A stretch of 64,000 nt of DNA from Sphagnum compactum (lineage: Eukaryota > Bryophyta > Sphagnopsida > Sphagnales), in the NCBI GenBank assembly GCA_965153455.1, contig OZ234494.1, positions 7,874,001-7,938,000 on the forward strand, in the 5' to 3' direction. Positions 26,995 through 38,145 of this stretch are shown piece after piece. Position 1 is the stretch's first letter, and the number at the start of each line of letters is the position of its first letter. The translations under genes were made by a program, and so were the position numbers. Below the pieces are notes generated by a model that saw only the letters and a program-made list of their open reading frames with translations, did no database searches and had not been told where the DNA came from.

Positions 26995-28260
26995 GTGAAG
27001 AAGGCGACGCCATTGTCGATGCCGTCATCATCCTCTTCTCTTCCTTTGCAACTGCTCAAAATGATGACAAATAGCTACGTTGCTCGTTGTTGTTTTGATA
27101 TGGGTTGCAGGCAGGAAAAAACGACGACGAGCAATGTAGCTACTTGTTGTCGTTCTCCTAAGGGATACAAGCAGGCAAAAATGATGAAAAGTAACTATGC
27201 TACTCATCGTTGTTCTACTATGGGTTGTAGGCATGAAAAAATGACGACGACGAATAGCGTACCTGCTTGTCGTCATTCTCCTATCGTTAGCAAAAGAATG
27301 ATGATAAGCAGCCATGCTGTTCATCATCATTTTGTTTTTTTTTCAGCCATGAACAAGGATGATGAGTGTAAGATTGTCATCCTCTTCAAATTTCGAAGCA
27401 AGTGCAAGTAATGACGACAAGCATCACTGTTGTTCGTCATCATTCTAGTTGTTTTCCAAGAGGAAGAATGACGATGAACAATCGCACGCTACTCGTCGTC
27501 ATCCTTTTTTTTGTTTTTTTAACAACTGCGAAGGAGGATGATGAGCATAGCTCGTCATCCTCTTGAAGCTCTGAAGCAAGTGTAAGTAACGACAACGAGT
27601 AGCAACGCTCATCATCTTCTTCAAGTTTGGAGGCTTGCGTAAGTAACGACAATGAGCAATGCAGCTACTTGTCATCGTTCTAGTTTGTTTTTTTTAAAAA
27701 GAATGATGATGAACAACCGCGCTGCTATCATCATTTTTTTTTGGAGTTGTGAAACAGGACAATGAACACAGCTTGTCGTCCTCTTCAAGTTCCAAGGTAG
27801 GCACCCAGTAATGACGACGAACAACACGGCTGCTCATCATCGTTTTAATTCTATTTTTTTAAAATGACAACAATTAGTCATGCTATTCATTGTCACTTTT
27901 CTTTTTGCAGTTGTGAAAGAAGATGATGAGCTGTGCTCGTCATCCTCTTCAAGTTTTAGGGTAGGCGCTCGGTAACGACGAGGAGCAGCAGTGTCATCCT
28001 TCTAGTTATTTTCCAAGAGCGAAAGGACAACAACAAACAGCATAGTTGTTTGATGTCATCCTTTTTTTATAGTTGTGAAGGACGACAACGAGTAGTGCGG
28101 CTACTCGTCGTCATCCTTTGTTTTTATTTTGCACTTGTGAAGGAAGATGACAATGCAATTCATCATCTTCTTCACAGCTGAAGAGGAAGTGCCAGATCAC
28201 AATCATAAAAACATGGGCGCTTGTCTCGCATCGAATGATGAACGTTCATCATCATCAAAT
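26995..28260. repeat. Hairpin array with a 60-bp period at its left end
   Basis: Units at 27061, 27121, 27181 and 27241 are exactly 60 bases apart. Each has a GACGACGA-type arm and a TCGTCGTC-type arm, so each folds back. To the right the units loosen but remain hairpins, for example near 27531-27564, 27647-27683, 27808-27846, 27917-27950, 28077-28120 and 28140-28173. A plus-strand frame at 26995-27411 (138 codons) is open because the period is divisible by three; it gives a Met/Cys/His/Thr-rich 20-residue repeat and I do not call it a gene. Confidence 0.85.
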
Positions 28261-28401
28261 TTTTTTAGTTGCTACCTATAAGCTCCTTCTGGTTGTCTCT
28301 GCTTTGCATTCGCACAGTTGGTGAAAGAATGGAAAATGCTAAGAACTAAAATAATGTTATGTTGTTTATGTTTTTGTTAAATGCAAACTTGAAAGAAAGT
28401 A

Positions 28402-28641
28402 ATGAATGTTGGAACATATCAACAAGTTTCAGCAAACATTGTAGATGGCATGGGAGGTGTCATGAATGACAAACATTTGGAGGCTAGGGTGATGGGACAG
28501 CAAGCGAATGTTGAGAATGTGGTTCCATTGGTTGGAAGTGAAATTGCTGAAGAAGAAGAAGTGCAAGTGGGTGAAGATGTTGGGGAAACATCTAATGGAG
28601 ATGATGATCAAGTTGAGATGGATTTGGGAAGAACTACTTAA
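28402..28641 (+). CDS. Acidic ORF, possible first exon of the zinc-finger remnant
   Basis: A 79-residue frame starting MNVGTYQQVSANIV, with a Glu/Asp-rich second half (EIAEEEEVQVGEDVGE, then GDDDQVEMDL). It has balanced, protein-like composition unlike its AT-rich surroundings. No splice donor is obvious before its TAA. It lies 590 bases before the C2H2 remnant on the same strand, so it may be an N-terminal part of the same old gene or element. Function unknown; the open frame could also be chance. Confidence 0.3.
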   Translation: MNVGTYQQVSANIVDGMGGVMNDKHLEARVMGQQANVENVVPLVGSEIAEEEEVQVGEDVGETSNGDDDQVEMDLGRTT

Positions 28642-28768
28642 TGATAAAGGACCAAGAAAATGTGGTTCTTGCTCCTCCAATGCTGAAGTAAGAGAATGCA
28701 AATGAGGATGTTGATGCACATATTGATAGAGGTGACATAACCATTGAACTTCACGTATTATTATTATT

Positions 28769-28910
28769 ACCCCACCCATCCTTTCAAGTGGAGAGGATGG
28801 GTGGGGTTTTCTTTTTGTCAAATTCGTGATTGCAATACCTTCTTAAATTGTGGTCCTTAAACCTTTACATGCCCCACCTTCCTTTTCCATGTCAGAAGGT
28901 GGGTGGGGCT
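28769..28910. repeat. Two related C/G hairpins each followed by TTTTCTTTTT
   Basis: Hairpin 1: ACCCCACCCATCCT (28769-28782) pairs perfectly with 28794-28807. Hairpin 2: GCCCCACCTTC (28871-28881) pairs with 28895-28909 with a four-base bulge. Both are followed by TTTTCTTTTT and then a GCAATAC word. They form two copies of a ~100-base module. Confidence 0.8.
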
Positions 28911-29231
28911 TTTCTTTTTAGTGCAACTCTAAAGGCAATACTTTTAGGCTTTGTATGTGATATTGTTATTTTTAGGGTTTGCTTCATTTTATGCAAATTT
29001 CAATATTGGAATTTAGCAATATTCTCATTCAGTGTTTTATTTTATTTTCTTTCTATGCAATACCCTAATCTTGTGTTATAATCTTGCATTTATTTATGCA
29101 ATACCTTCATTGTTTAGGGGATAACCTTCATCTAGAATATTAAGTCTCACATTAAGTTTTTTTTTTTTTTTGATTTCAAATGTGGTTGCCCGCCCCCCCC
29201 CCCCCCCCCCTAAGTTGCCATAGAAGGTGTC

Positions 29232-30079
29232 CATTGGGCAAGGGGTGGGCCCAAATTTACTTGTAGGGTTGATGGGTGCAATGCATCCTATACGGCCAAG
29301 TATAACTTGGTGTGACATTTGTGGGCATGTCACAATGTTACCATGGAACTGAGCAAGCGCGGACACCCATCTACTCGGGAACAGGGCCTGAGGGTTCAAG
29401 ACCACACGGCAATGGATGCACAAGTCTTAAATAACCTTTTGGCACAATTTTGTTGCAATGAATAAAAGGGTATTGTTAGGGCTAAGAAGCACGCATTCTT
29501 GGAGTGGGATAGGTTCTAGGTTGATTTGTAATACACACCTAAATTGCCTAAGCCCACATTTGTGAGGCTAGCTTTTAGCCACATTCTCCGGCTTTTTGGC
29601 ATATTACATGGGGTGTGGGGGCCATGCCTCTCAATGTGCATGCCATGTTAAAGCATGATGAGGACCTTGCACTTGTGATTCAAACGATTCGAGTTGGGTA
29701 TGCAAAGGCATTCAAAGACGCTTGGATGGAACACGACTGGAAGTTTACATCAAATAAGATAGTGCGGCATAAGGATATTGGCCTTCTTAAGCAATACCAT
29801 GATTCAGAAATGATTCATGGTCAGTATGTTTCCAATAATGCCATACTAAATTTTATTTGAATTCTAGGTTTTAGAATTCATATGCAATACTTATTATGTA
29901 TTGTTTGTTTTAGGGTTCGAGGCACCACTAAGGAGGTGTTTGTGGTTGATGTTATGGACGCAACATCAACTAATCACAAGGTTTTTACGCGACGACATGC
30001 CCATAATGCAAAGTTCACATTAGCGCAATACATGAAGGCCAATGGGATCCCATCCCCTTCCAGTAGTTACACAGATTAA
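29232..30079 (+). pseudogene. C2H2 zinc-finger gene or element remnant with intact spliced tail
   Basis: In frame from 29232 a classical finger is visible: Cys at 29262 and 29277, then twelve codons, His at 29316 and 29331 (C-x4-C-x12-H-x4-H, residues FTCRVDGCNASYTAKYNLV before the break). The codon before the first His is TGA (29313), one step from CGA (Arg). The frame continues as HNVTMELSKRGHPSTREQG to a TAA near 29460, with protein-like sequence beyond it. Downstream, an open frame from 29615 (MGAMPLNVHAMLKHDEDLAL) splices at 29823 via GTATGT to an acceptor TTTTAG at 29913 and ends at 30079. The joined tail (about 125 residues, with FKDAWMEHDWKF and VFVVDVMDATS) is open throughout. I do not recognise the family. 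Either a decayed gene or a decayed transposon protein. Confidence 0.6.
29824..29913 (+). other. Intron in the zinc-finger remnant tail
   Basis: Ninety bases, CA|GTATGTTT at the donor and TTTGTTTTAG at the acceptor. Phases match (CA plus G gives Gln), turning two short frames into one. Two stop codons in the unspliced frame lie inside it. Confidence 0.6.
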
Positions 30080-30419
30080 GGAATCCCATAATATATCCCA
30101 CTTTTGATTAGGGTGTTGTTTTGATCTTTAGGATTTAGGGTAGCAATTTATTGTTGAAGCAACCACATGTTCCCTGTTTTAGGCTGGGGTTCTTTTGGAC
30201 TTGAGCATTTCTTGCACATTTTTGTAACACATGTAACCCATGTTTTTTATTTAAAGCATTTTACTTTCATTTTGCACCATCTTGTGTTAATGGTTAAAAA
30301 TACATAATTCACATATTTTTATATGTTTGATTGATAAATTTATCAAAACAATGATTCTAATCTTGCACTCCAACCACAAAATCTTTATTTACCCCCAAAA
30401 ATTAGATGTTCAAACCTAA

Positions 30420-30990
30420 AAAGGAAAGTGATACCCTCATGTGGGTATTCTGTAAACACCATGGATTGAATTATTTTGGTCAAGGTTATTAGAGGGGTAT
30501 TGCTTTTGCCCATAATTACTCAATGCAAATGCAATACCCCTATAGGGGTATATTATAACTCCTTCGAGGTCCATAACATATTAAAAAAGTCCTAAAGAGG
30601 TATTGCATAGCCTTAACAAAACTTAGAAGAAACGCATTGCCCCCATGAGGGTACTTTATAAACACCATGGATTGAATTATTTTGGTCAAGGCTATTGGAG
30701 GGGTATTGATTATGCCCAAAATTACTCAATGCAAATACACCCTCATAAGGGTATTAAAAATCCTAAACCTACAGGGAAAATATTCTATAAACACCATGGA
30801 TTGAATTATTTTAGTCCATGCTATTGAATGGGTATTGTTTGTGCCCATAATTACTTGATGGGTGTGCAATACTTTGCTTATGTCAAAAATCTTTTGGGCT
30901 TCATCACATATCTTTTGAAACCCATAGGGGTATTGCTTAAACCTGCAAGGAAAATAATACCCTATTTGGGGTAATCAATGTGGCTAGTTT
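30420..30990 (-). repeat. TGCAATACC-type repeat R4, three units
   Basis: Units share AACACCATGGATTGAATTAT (starting near 30453, 30661 and 30790), followed by TTGGTCAAGG or a variant and GGGGTATTG. The reverse complement of this block matches parts of 36.5-37.0 kb, so the two blocks are in inverse orientation. Short frames here are repeat-born. Confidence 0.8.
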
Positions 30991-32860
30991 TGTAATATCT
31001 TCATTCCAATACATTGGTCCATTAGTGAATTATTGTCATTTATGATGTTGAAAACGAATTTAAACTATAATTTTTAATAAAAATATTAACAAGTTAAAAC
31101 AATTAAGCAAATATTTTATCTCTACAAATGCAAAATAAAATAAATTCATATATTAATTAATTAATTATTTTACTTAAAATATTTTCAAAATTAAAAATTG
31201 ATAGATTATGCACCATTTATATTTTTTGAATCATAAACAACCATTCATTTATTCAAATAAACTTCACATGTGTTTTAGGTTTAATAAAAGATGAAGAAAA
31301 AAATATTTTAATATATTTTAATACAAAAGGGAATACAAATTGAAGTGTGACAATTAATGATCATGGGCGCCATTATTTGATATGTTATTCCCTAAATTTC
31401 AATTTACATATAATAAACATGAGATTACATGCATTAATTAAATATACATCATTAATAAGTTTTTTTTGGATAGGTTGAATACCCCAAATAATGTTGAAAG
31501 ATATGTGATTGACCAAAAAACATATACCGGACAATGGTATTGCAATTTAATTTCACCCTTTTGGCCATGAGCAATACCCTTTGGAAGTTTAAGCAAAAAA
31601 TACTAAGTGTGAGTCCAATGGTAAAAAGTAATTTCTGCCACATCTGGCCATGTGTAAAGCCATTTGATGGAAAAGTGGGCCAAACAACCACACTTGATTG
31701 ACCTCATGTGGTTGGGGTCTTTGCGGTGGTCTTTTGGCCCATAACCACATTCATACCTACAAAACATAGTTTACATTCAATCAAATCAAAAGACACAAAA
31801 GTGATTAACCCTAAAACTTCCAAAAATGACCAATGGAAAGGGTTTATAGGTTTTGAAAACATACCAAGTATGTCCAAGTTGATTCTTTATTGTTGGTTTT
31901 TTTACATCATGGTGAGGGGACAAATTCTTGGAGATGTTCCACTTAATCGCAATTTGCATATCCCTTCGTTCACCCTACAAAAACTTAGAAACACGAGCAT
32001 TGGGGGATGTATGCGTTTTCAATTGCCACCTTGTTTTGGCCTGCATGCCTAAACCGATCTTTCCACGCCAAGTCCACATTCGAAAAAGGTAACTTTGCCA
32101 AGTTTTAGATTTTGATGGATTGGGACAATAGAGTTCGACCCATGTTTTCAATTGCTGAAGGAATAACCATGTAATAGGAATCCCCAACTTATGAAAACTC
32201 ATGGAACACCCTCACAAGTTTACAAATTGTAATAACCCTAATCAATAAAACCCTTAAACCTTACAAGTGAATCTTACCACAACCCATCAACAAACAATAG
32301 TTTACAAATGGAAAAAAAAATCACGCGACTATCTTATGGTTATTTAAACTTACGCAAAAAAAACAAAGTGCTATCCTCCTGGAGATAATCAATTGAATAT
32401 ATGTAGGGCTTTCAATCTAGATGTGCAATACCCACATGCAAATGATATTTCCATGACCATCCATATACAAGGGGGAACAAAACACCCCAGTAAAATAAAA
32501 AACAAAAAAATCACTAATTAAACCCTAATTTGAAAAAACTAAATGAAAAGTAAAATGAATAGAAAACATGATGTGTTTCTTACCTCTTGTTTTGGTCTTG
32601 CTTATGAGCCTTTCTCCATTCTCTTTGAGAGAAAAAAAAAATGTATTGTGGCATATATGTGCAAATGCAAAATCCCCCCCCTCCACCCAAATCCATATTA
32701 GGTTTAATTTTAATTAGGTTTAAAAGGTGCAAAAAGTCATAAATATTTGTTATTTCCATAACCCAAAATTCTAAAACCTTAGTGCTAACATAAATAATTG
32801 TTAAATCTAATCCACATTGCTTAAGTACATCATTAAAACAAACAAATCAAATTGTTTTAT
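30991..32860. other. Spacer with scattered GCAATACC words
   Basis: No gene supported. A frame at 31708-32052 (114 codons) has ordinary composition but no domain I recognise and no partner exon. AT-rich tracts and a few GGTATTGC/GCAATACC words near 31540-31575 and 32426 are all that stands out. Confidence 0.55.
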
Positions 32861-32869
32861 CTAGGCCCT

Positions 32870-33430
32870 ATTGTTTGATCTAGGCCTCCCATGTGTACAA
32901 CATGCATTAAATGTGTTGGCTTTGCAATACCCCCCCCCCCCCCCCCCCCCATCGTGAAAAACACTCTTGACATAGAACTTGTAGTACCCTAATTGGGGGG
33001 GTTTCACATACTCCAGATTTTCAAAAGATTCTGCAATACCCTCACAACACGTAAAAACTACATGTTTACAACTAATGCCTATTTGTTATACCCTTACATA
33101 GGGGGATGATAATTACTTTAATCTTGCCCTTATTAATTTTGCTCAATGAACAAGACCAAGTTCCATGCAATATCTTCACTTTATTCTTTCCTGATCGTTT
33201 TCGACCCTTGGGGGGTTTATTGCAATGGCAACCATGTAGGTAGGTGTAGCCATGTAGGTGGGGTTTGGTAGGTACCTACTTATAGTGTTGATAGGTAGGT
33301 TAGTGGTAAAGCGAATAGGTGGGTGGGGATGAGTTAAACACATCTTAAATTTATAGGTGAGTAGGTCGATGGGGGATAGTGGGGGGTAGTAGGTAGGTGG
33401 GTGGGAAAAGTTTCCCAAAAAAAAAAAAAA
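32870..33430 (+). repeat. Long direct repeat R5, left copy
   Basis: Matches 37310-37770 in the same orientation. Shared stretches include ACAACATGCATTA, GCAATACCCCC, AAAACACTCTT, TTTATTCTTTCCT, GGCAACCATGTAGGTAGGTG, TAGCCATGTAGGTGGGGTTT and GGTGGGTGGGAAAAGTTTC. A 22-base C run at 32929-32950 lies inside this copy only. Confidence 0.8.
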
Positions 33431-33779
33431 CTAGGTGGGGGGCAAGGCTGGGCTCCATAACATATCTTTTGGAATTTGGAAAGGTATTGCATTACCCACA
33501 TCATTTTGCAATAATATCATAAACCGTGAAAGAAAAGATTTTTTAAAAAGATATTGATTCCATGCTCATTACATCATGCTAGACACAATGATTCAAGTAA
33601 ATGAGGCAACATCCTCTCCCTCATGGTGGAGTGATTGGAAACATGGGATTTCCTTCATCTTTTAAACAACATCTTCCATCCTCATGGTGGATTGATTCAT
33701 TTGAAAACTAACCCAAGGGACAAGATTGAATGTTCAAAATTTGCAAGGAAAGTAGTGTATAACAACTTTGAGAGAAAAA

Positions 33780-34015
33780 AGAACTCACAACTATGGAGCA
33801 TTACCTCTTGAACTTTCTAGAGTTTGCACGGACTTTCACTTGCACTTGCAGGACCTTTTGACTCTCGCCCACACAACAAGGACCTTGGACCCTCGTGCGG
33901 ACTTTTGCTCCCACTCATGGGACCTTGGACTCCTGCTTGCACTTTCAAGACCTTTTGTCTCTTGCGCGAACTTTTGCCCCACTCTTGAGACCCTCAACTC
34001 CCGTAATTTGATATT
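33780..34015. repeat. Degenerate ~48-bp tandem repeat
   Basis: Four to five variants of GGACCTTTTGACTC / GGACCTTGGACTCC followed by TGC.CGGACTTTTGC. The plus frame 33768-34022 is open through the repeats but reads as low-complexity Cys/Leu/Thr text, so it is not called as a gene. Confidence 0.65.
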
Positions 34016-34019
34016 ATCT

Positions 34020-35700
34020 TGATTTTGAGTTAGTTGATTAGGCAAATGATTTTCAAAGCTTTGGAAATTGCTTATCGTTTCACTCTACATGTTTAAAGTT
34101 TTAGTTTTCATGAGTTCATTACATATCTATAGGTACTCAATGAAAGCCACAACAAAAAGATTCAAAGAAAATTACAAAATCTAACCCAAATTTGGGTTTT
34201 CAAAAACTTTAAATTGGTATTACACATTCAATGTTACACACACTAACCATGGCATTGCTAATGCCTTCAATGGGTTGATGATTTTTAATAAAGTTCATGT
34301 AATGTAATATCCACCTTTGATGTAGGGGATGCATGAAAATGGAGACAAAATTGTGACTACGAAATTATTTTGGGCTAGACTTTTTGTAAGTTGATAGTAT
34401 ATTAATTTATAATCATCATAAATAGTGGATCATGTTGCATCCATTACAAGGTGATTACATACCATAGCCCAACTAATGAACTCAATTGCTACTTTCAAAG
34501 CATTTGAAGCACAAATTTGAAACAACCGTAATTTGAAAAAAATTAAAGGTTCTAGAAACATCATATGAAAAATGCACCTCTAAAGAAAACCCCACCTTTG
34601 CCCCACCTTCCTCCTCCATCAAATGTTTAATTAAAAATTCTACCAAATTAAAATAATTTATGCAAACATTATATCTCTAGAACTGCAAAAATATATAATT
34701 TCACACATTATTAAACTCAATATATCATCATTTAGTACATTGTAAACTAAAATTTACATAGAATTAAATTACAAGGACTAAATTTACATAATACTAGTAA
34801 CTAATATTTCAAACTTCAATTAAAATATTTCAACCTACATAGAGATAATATTCAATTACATAAATTAATAAAATATACAATGTTAATAACTTATCTTCTG
34901 GAATTTTTAATTCTCATTAAAAATAAATTTTACAAAAAAATTGCACTATACAGAACCATGGGTTTACATATATTATTTAAATTTAATATATATTTTCCAA
35001 TAAATTCTTATCTTATTTTAAATAAATATGAAGACATTTATATATATTAAAAAGAAAAAATATATAATTCCATAGTATCATCAATTATATATAATTTACT
35101 ACTCAATATGTTATAGATAAAAATATATTTAAACCAATATTTAAGCCAATATTATACATCATTAAAAACAAATTACATAAGAACTTGTGTTATATCTTTA
35201 TAAAATATAAAATATTACCAACCTACTATTTAATTATTTTAAGTTATAAATTATTATTACATGTCAAAAAACATTTAAGTAAAATTTCAATCATACATAG
35301 GATTAATTTATGCGAGAGACCATTAAAAAAATTAGAAAATCATGTGTTTTAATTAAATTTTAATGCTTTCATGCATTAAAATATTACAAAATTAGAGACT
35401 TTATGTTTTTATTTTTAAAAATGAGTTTATAACTTAAAAAGGGAAAAACATAAATATGTACATCATTGAAAAAATGTTAAGCCTGAATTTTTTATTTTTT
35501 TATTTTGACAAACTTTGAATTCTAACATTAATTAGTAAATTTTACATTAAACCCTAAACCCTTGTACCATCAATGTGACCAATTTTCCATTACGTTCATT
35601 TTTATATATGTTAAATCATATTGTAAAGTGAATAAATAATTTTGAAAACATGGATTTCATGATATATTTGTAGGGAATCGAGTATTTTAAAAAATATTCT
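34020..35700. other. AT-rich spacer without features
   Basis: Very AT-rich, long A/T homopolymers, no frame over about 70 codons and no repeat I could resolve. It sits between the two R5 direct repeats. Confidence 0.6.
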
Positions 35701-37290
35701 TATGTTTCATGGTGAATACAAATATCCCATGATGATGCAAGTATTGCATTTAAATTTCATAACTTTGTTCAAATGACCTTTTACCATCAATGTGAAATTT
35801 TTTGCAATACCTTTATTTACTTGAATCAATATGTAGGGCATGTTATATTGAACATGGAATAAATATTTTGAAAAATATCCTTTTGTTTCATGGTTTAAGA
35901 TATTATTGCAATATGATGCAAGTACTACTTTCCTTCTAGGTTTTGGTATGACTATGCAAAACCCCTCCAAGTTTGAAAAGATATGTTACGGAGCCCACTG
36001 TATTTTTGGGACAACTTATAAAGGGTATTGCAGGTGTAGTGTGTAATTTTAAAGCATGAGCAATATCCCTCCAGTAGTGTAGACCCATGGGGTTTAATTA
36101 TTGAATACCTTAATGATGGTATTGTTTTCCTTGGAGGTTTTGGTAAGGCTACACAATACCCCTCTGCATGTCAAAAGATATGTTATGGAACCCAATGTAT
36201 TTAGCCCATGGTTTTTACTGAATACCCTAAGTAGGGTATTGCTTTGTTCGTAGGTTTTGGTAGGCCTATGCAATACCTTTGCACATTTCAAGTTATGGAG
36301 CCCAATGTATTTTTGGGATAACCTAAAGGTATTACATGTGTATTGTGTAGTTTTGAAGATGAACATTACCCTTCCAATAATGTAGACCCATGGTGTTTGA
36401 TTATTGAATACCCTAATGAGGGTATTAATTTCCTTGTAGGTTTTTGTAGGGTTATGCATTACCCCTCCGCATGTCAAAATATATGTCATGGAAACATATG
36501 TATTTCTAGGATACCTTGAGAGGGGTAGTGCACGAACAATACCCATCTAATAGCCTAGACCAAAATAATTTAGCCCATGGCTTTTATAGTGTAGCCCAAT
36601 GAGGGTAATGCATCCCTTCTAGGTTTTGGTAGGGCTATGCAATACTCCTCTAATCTTTAAAAAAAATGTTATGGAGCCCTATTTATTTCCAGGATACCTT
36701 GCATGGGGTATTGCAAGTGTATGGAGTAGTTTGCACATGAGCAATACCCCTTTAAAAGTGACATAACCCCTTGGTGTTTAATTACATAATACCCTAATGA
36801 GGTTATTGGTTTCCTTGTAGGGCTATGTAATACCCCTCCACGTGTCAAAATATATGTTATGGAGCCCAATGTATTTTTGGAATCCTCAAGAAGGGTATTG
36901 CCAATGTATTGAGTAGTTTTGGGCATGAGCAATACCCTTTTGATAGCCTAGACCAAAATAATTTAGCCCATGGTGTTTACAATGTAATGCAATGAGAATA
37001 TTGAAATCGTTTTAGGTTTTGGTAGGGTTATGCATTACCCCGTGATGTGTCAAAAGATATGTTATGGAGCTTAATGTATTTCTGGGATACCTTGAGAGGG
37101 GTATTGTCATGTGGCCCAATGAGGGTATTGCAAGTGTAACCCAATGAAGGTATTATAATTTAGCTCAATGAAGGTATTGCATTCCTTCTAGGTTTTGGTA
37201 GGGCTATGCAATACTCCTTGACTTGTGAAAGGATATGATATGGAGCCCAAACTATTGTTGGGGTACATAGAATGGGGGATTGCACGTTCA
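35700..37290 (+). repeat. TGCAATACC-type repeat R4, main array
   Basis: Eight variants of GTTATGGAGCCCAATGTATT start near 35985, 36183, 36293, 36487, 36669, 36855, 37061 and 37238, so spacing ranges from about 110 to 206. Between them recur TAGGTTTTGGTAGGGCTATG, GCAATACCCCTCC, AGGGGTATTGCA and ACCAAAATAATTTAGCCCAT. The minus frames at 36094-36546 and 36669-36932 are open because of the repeats and are not genes. Confidence 0.85.
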
Positions 37291-37309
37291 TTGAGTATGT
37301 TGTTTTATG

Positions 37310-37770
37310 AACCTGAGTACAACATGCATTAGATGCATCTAAATTGAACTAAAATTCCATATTGCTTTGATTATCCACTTGGTTTGCAATACCCCCATGG
37401 AAAACACTCTTTGAGCAGAACTTGCAATACCCTTATATAGGGGGTATTAAATACTTTAGTCGTCCCCTTATTTATTTTGTTTGAATGAACAAGAGCAAGC
37501 TTCATGCAATACCTTCATTTTATTCTTTCCTCATTGTTGTTGATCGTTAGGGGGTCTATTGTAGTGGCAACCATGTAGGTAGGTGTAGCCATGTAGGTGG
37601 GGTTTGGTAGGTAGGTTGGTGCCAGGGCGGGTAGGTGGGCGGGGATGAGAGTAACACATTTTTAACTTATAGGTGAGTAGGTAGATGGGGAAGAGTCTAG
37701 TTTTAATTTCAATATATAGGTGAGTAGGTCGGTGGGGGACAGTGGGGTAGGTGGGTGGGTGGGAAAAGTT
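37310..37770 (+). repeat. Long direct repeat R5, right copy
   Basis: Second copy of the 32.87-33.43 kb segment. It has an extra inner duplication of ATAGGTGAGTAGGT (near 37668 and 37718). The two copies enclose about 3.9 kb, including the main R4 array. Confidence 0.8.
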
Positions 37771-37789
37771 TCAAAAGCAAAAAAGAAAG

Positions 37790-38145
37790 AAAAAAGGGTG
37801 AGGGGCAGGCGGGGAGAAAATAAAGTTCCCAAAAAAAAAACAGAGATCAGGGGAAAAAAAAAACCTGGGAAAGGGGGTTTAGGGAGAAAATAAAGTTGCA
37901 AAAAAAAAAAACTAAGATCAGGGCTGAAAAAGGGCAAACAAAAAGAGTCAAGCTGCGATGGCGCAGGGATAGAAAAGAGAATCCTAGGAGTGCACCATCC
38001 ATCCATCCACGTTGGTGCACTGGTGGGTGCTGCTTCACTCTGGCCTAGCAGCAACAATGGAGGCGCTCAGGAAAAAAGAAGACAGGATGAGACTCAGGGT
38101 ACCTACCGCCAACCTACCACCAAAATTGATGGTTTTCTCAGTTTA
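37790..38145 (+). repeat. A-rich duplication followed by R3-related segment
   Basis: GAGAAAATAAAGTT plus A run and AGATCAGGG occurs twice (37814 and 37879). Then a palindromic GTGCACCATCC/GGTGCAC block (38008-38030). From 38055, GGAGGCGCTCAGGAAAAA, AAGAC.GGATGA and AAAATTGATGGT match the reverse complement of 43.16-43.24 kb. In this copy an ATG stands before GAGGCGCTCAGG, so a captured first exon (MEALRKKEDRMRL) is possible. Confidence 0.55.

Noticed and set aside
26995-27411. 138-codon plus-strand frame as a Cys/His-rich repeat protein
   Set aside because: Open only because the underlying hairpin repeat has a 60-base period; no splice or start context, and later units lose the frame.
28429-28821. 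Minus-strand 130-codon frame
   Set aside because: Shadow of the acidic plus-strand frame (Glu/Asp codons read as Phe/Leu/Ile/His) and runs through the hairpin repeat.
29331-29420. 5S rRNA or tRNA (GGTTCAAGAC box B-like word)
   Set aside because: Falls inside the coding frame of the zinc-finger remnant with no box A at the right distance and no fold.
29094-29423. Minus-strand 109-codon frame
   Set aside because: Lies opposite the C2H2 remnant; its Gly run comes from the C homopolymer. The plus strand carries the recognisable motif.
36094-36932. Minus-strand frames of 150 and 87 codons
   Set aside because: Created by R4 repeats; the peptide repeats itself with the DNA unit.
37662-38057. Minus-strand 131-codon Pro/Phe/Leu-rich frame
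   Set aside because: Reads through A runs and GGTGGG tracts of the R5 repeat and its duplicated A-rich neighbour; low complexity.
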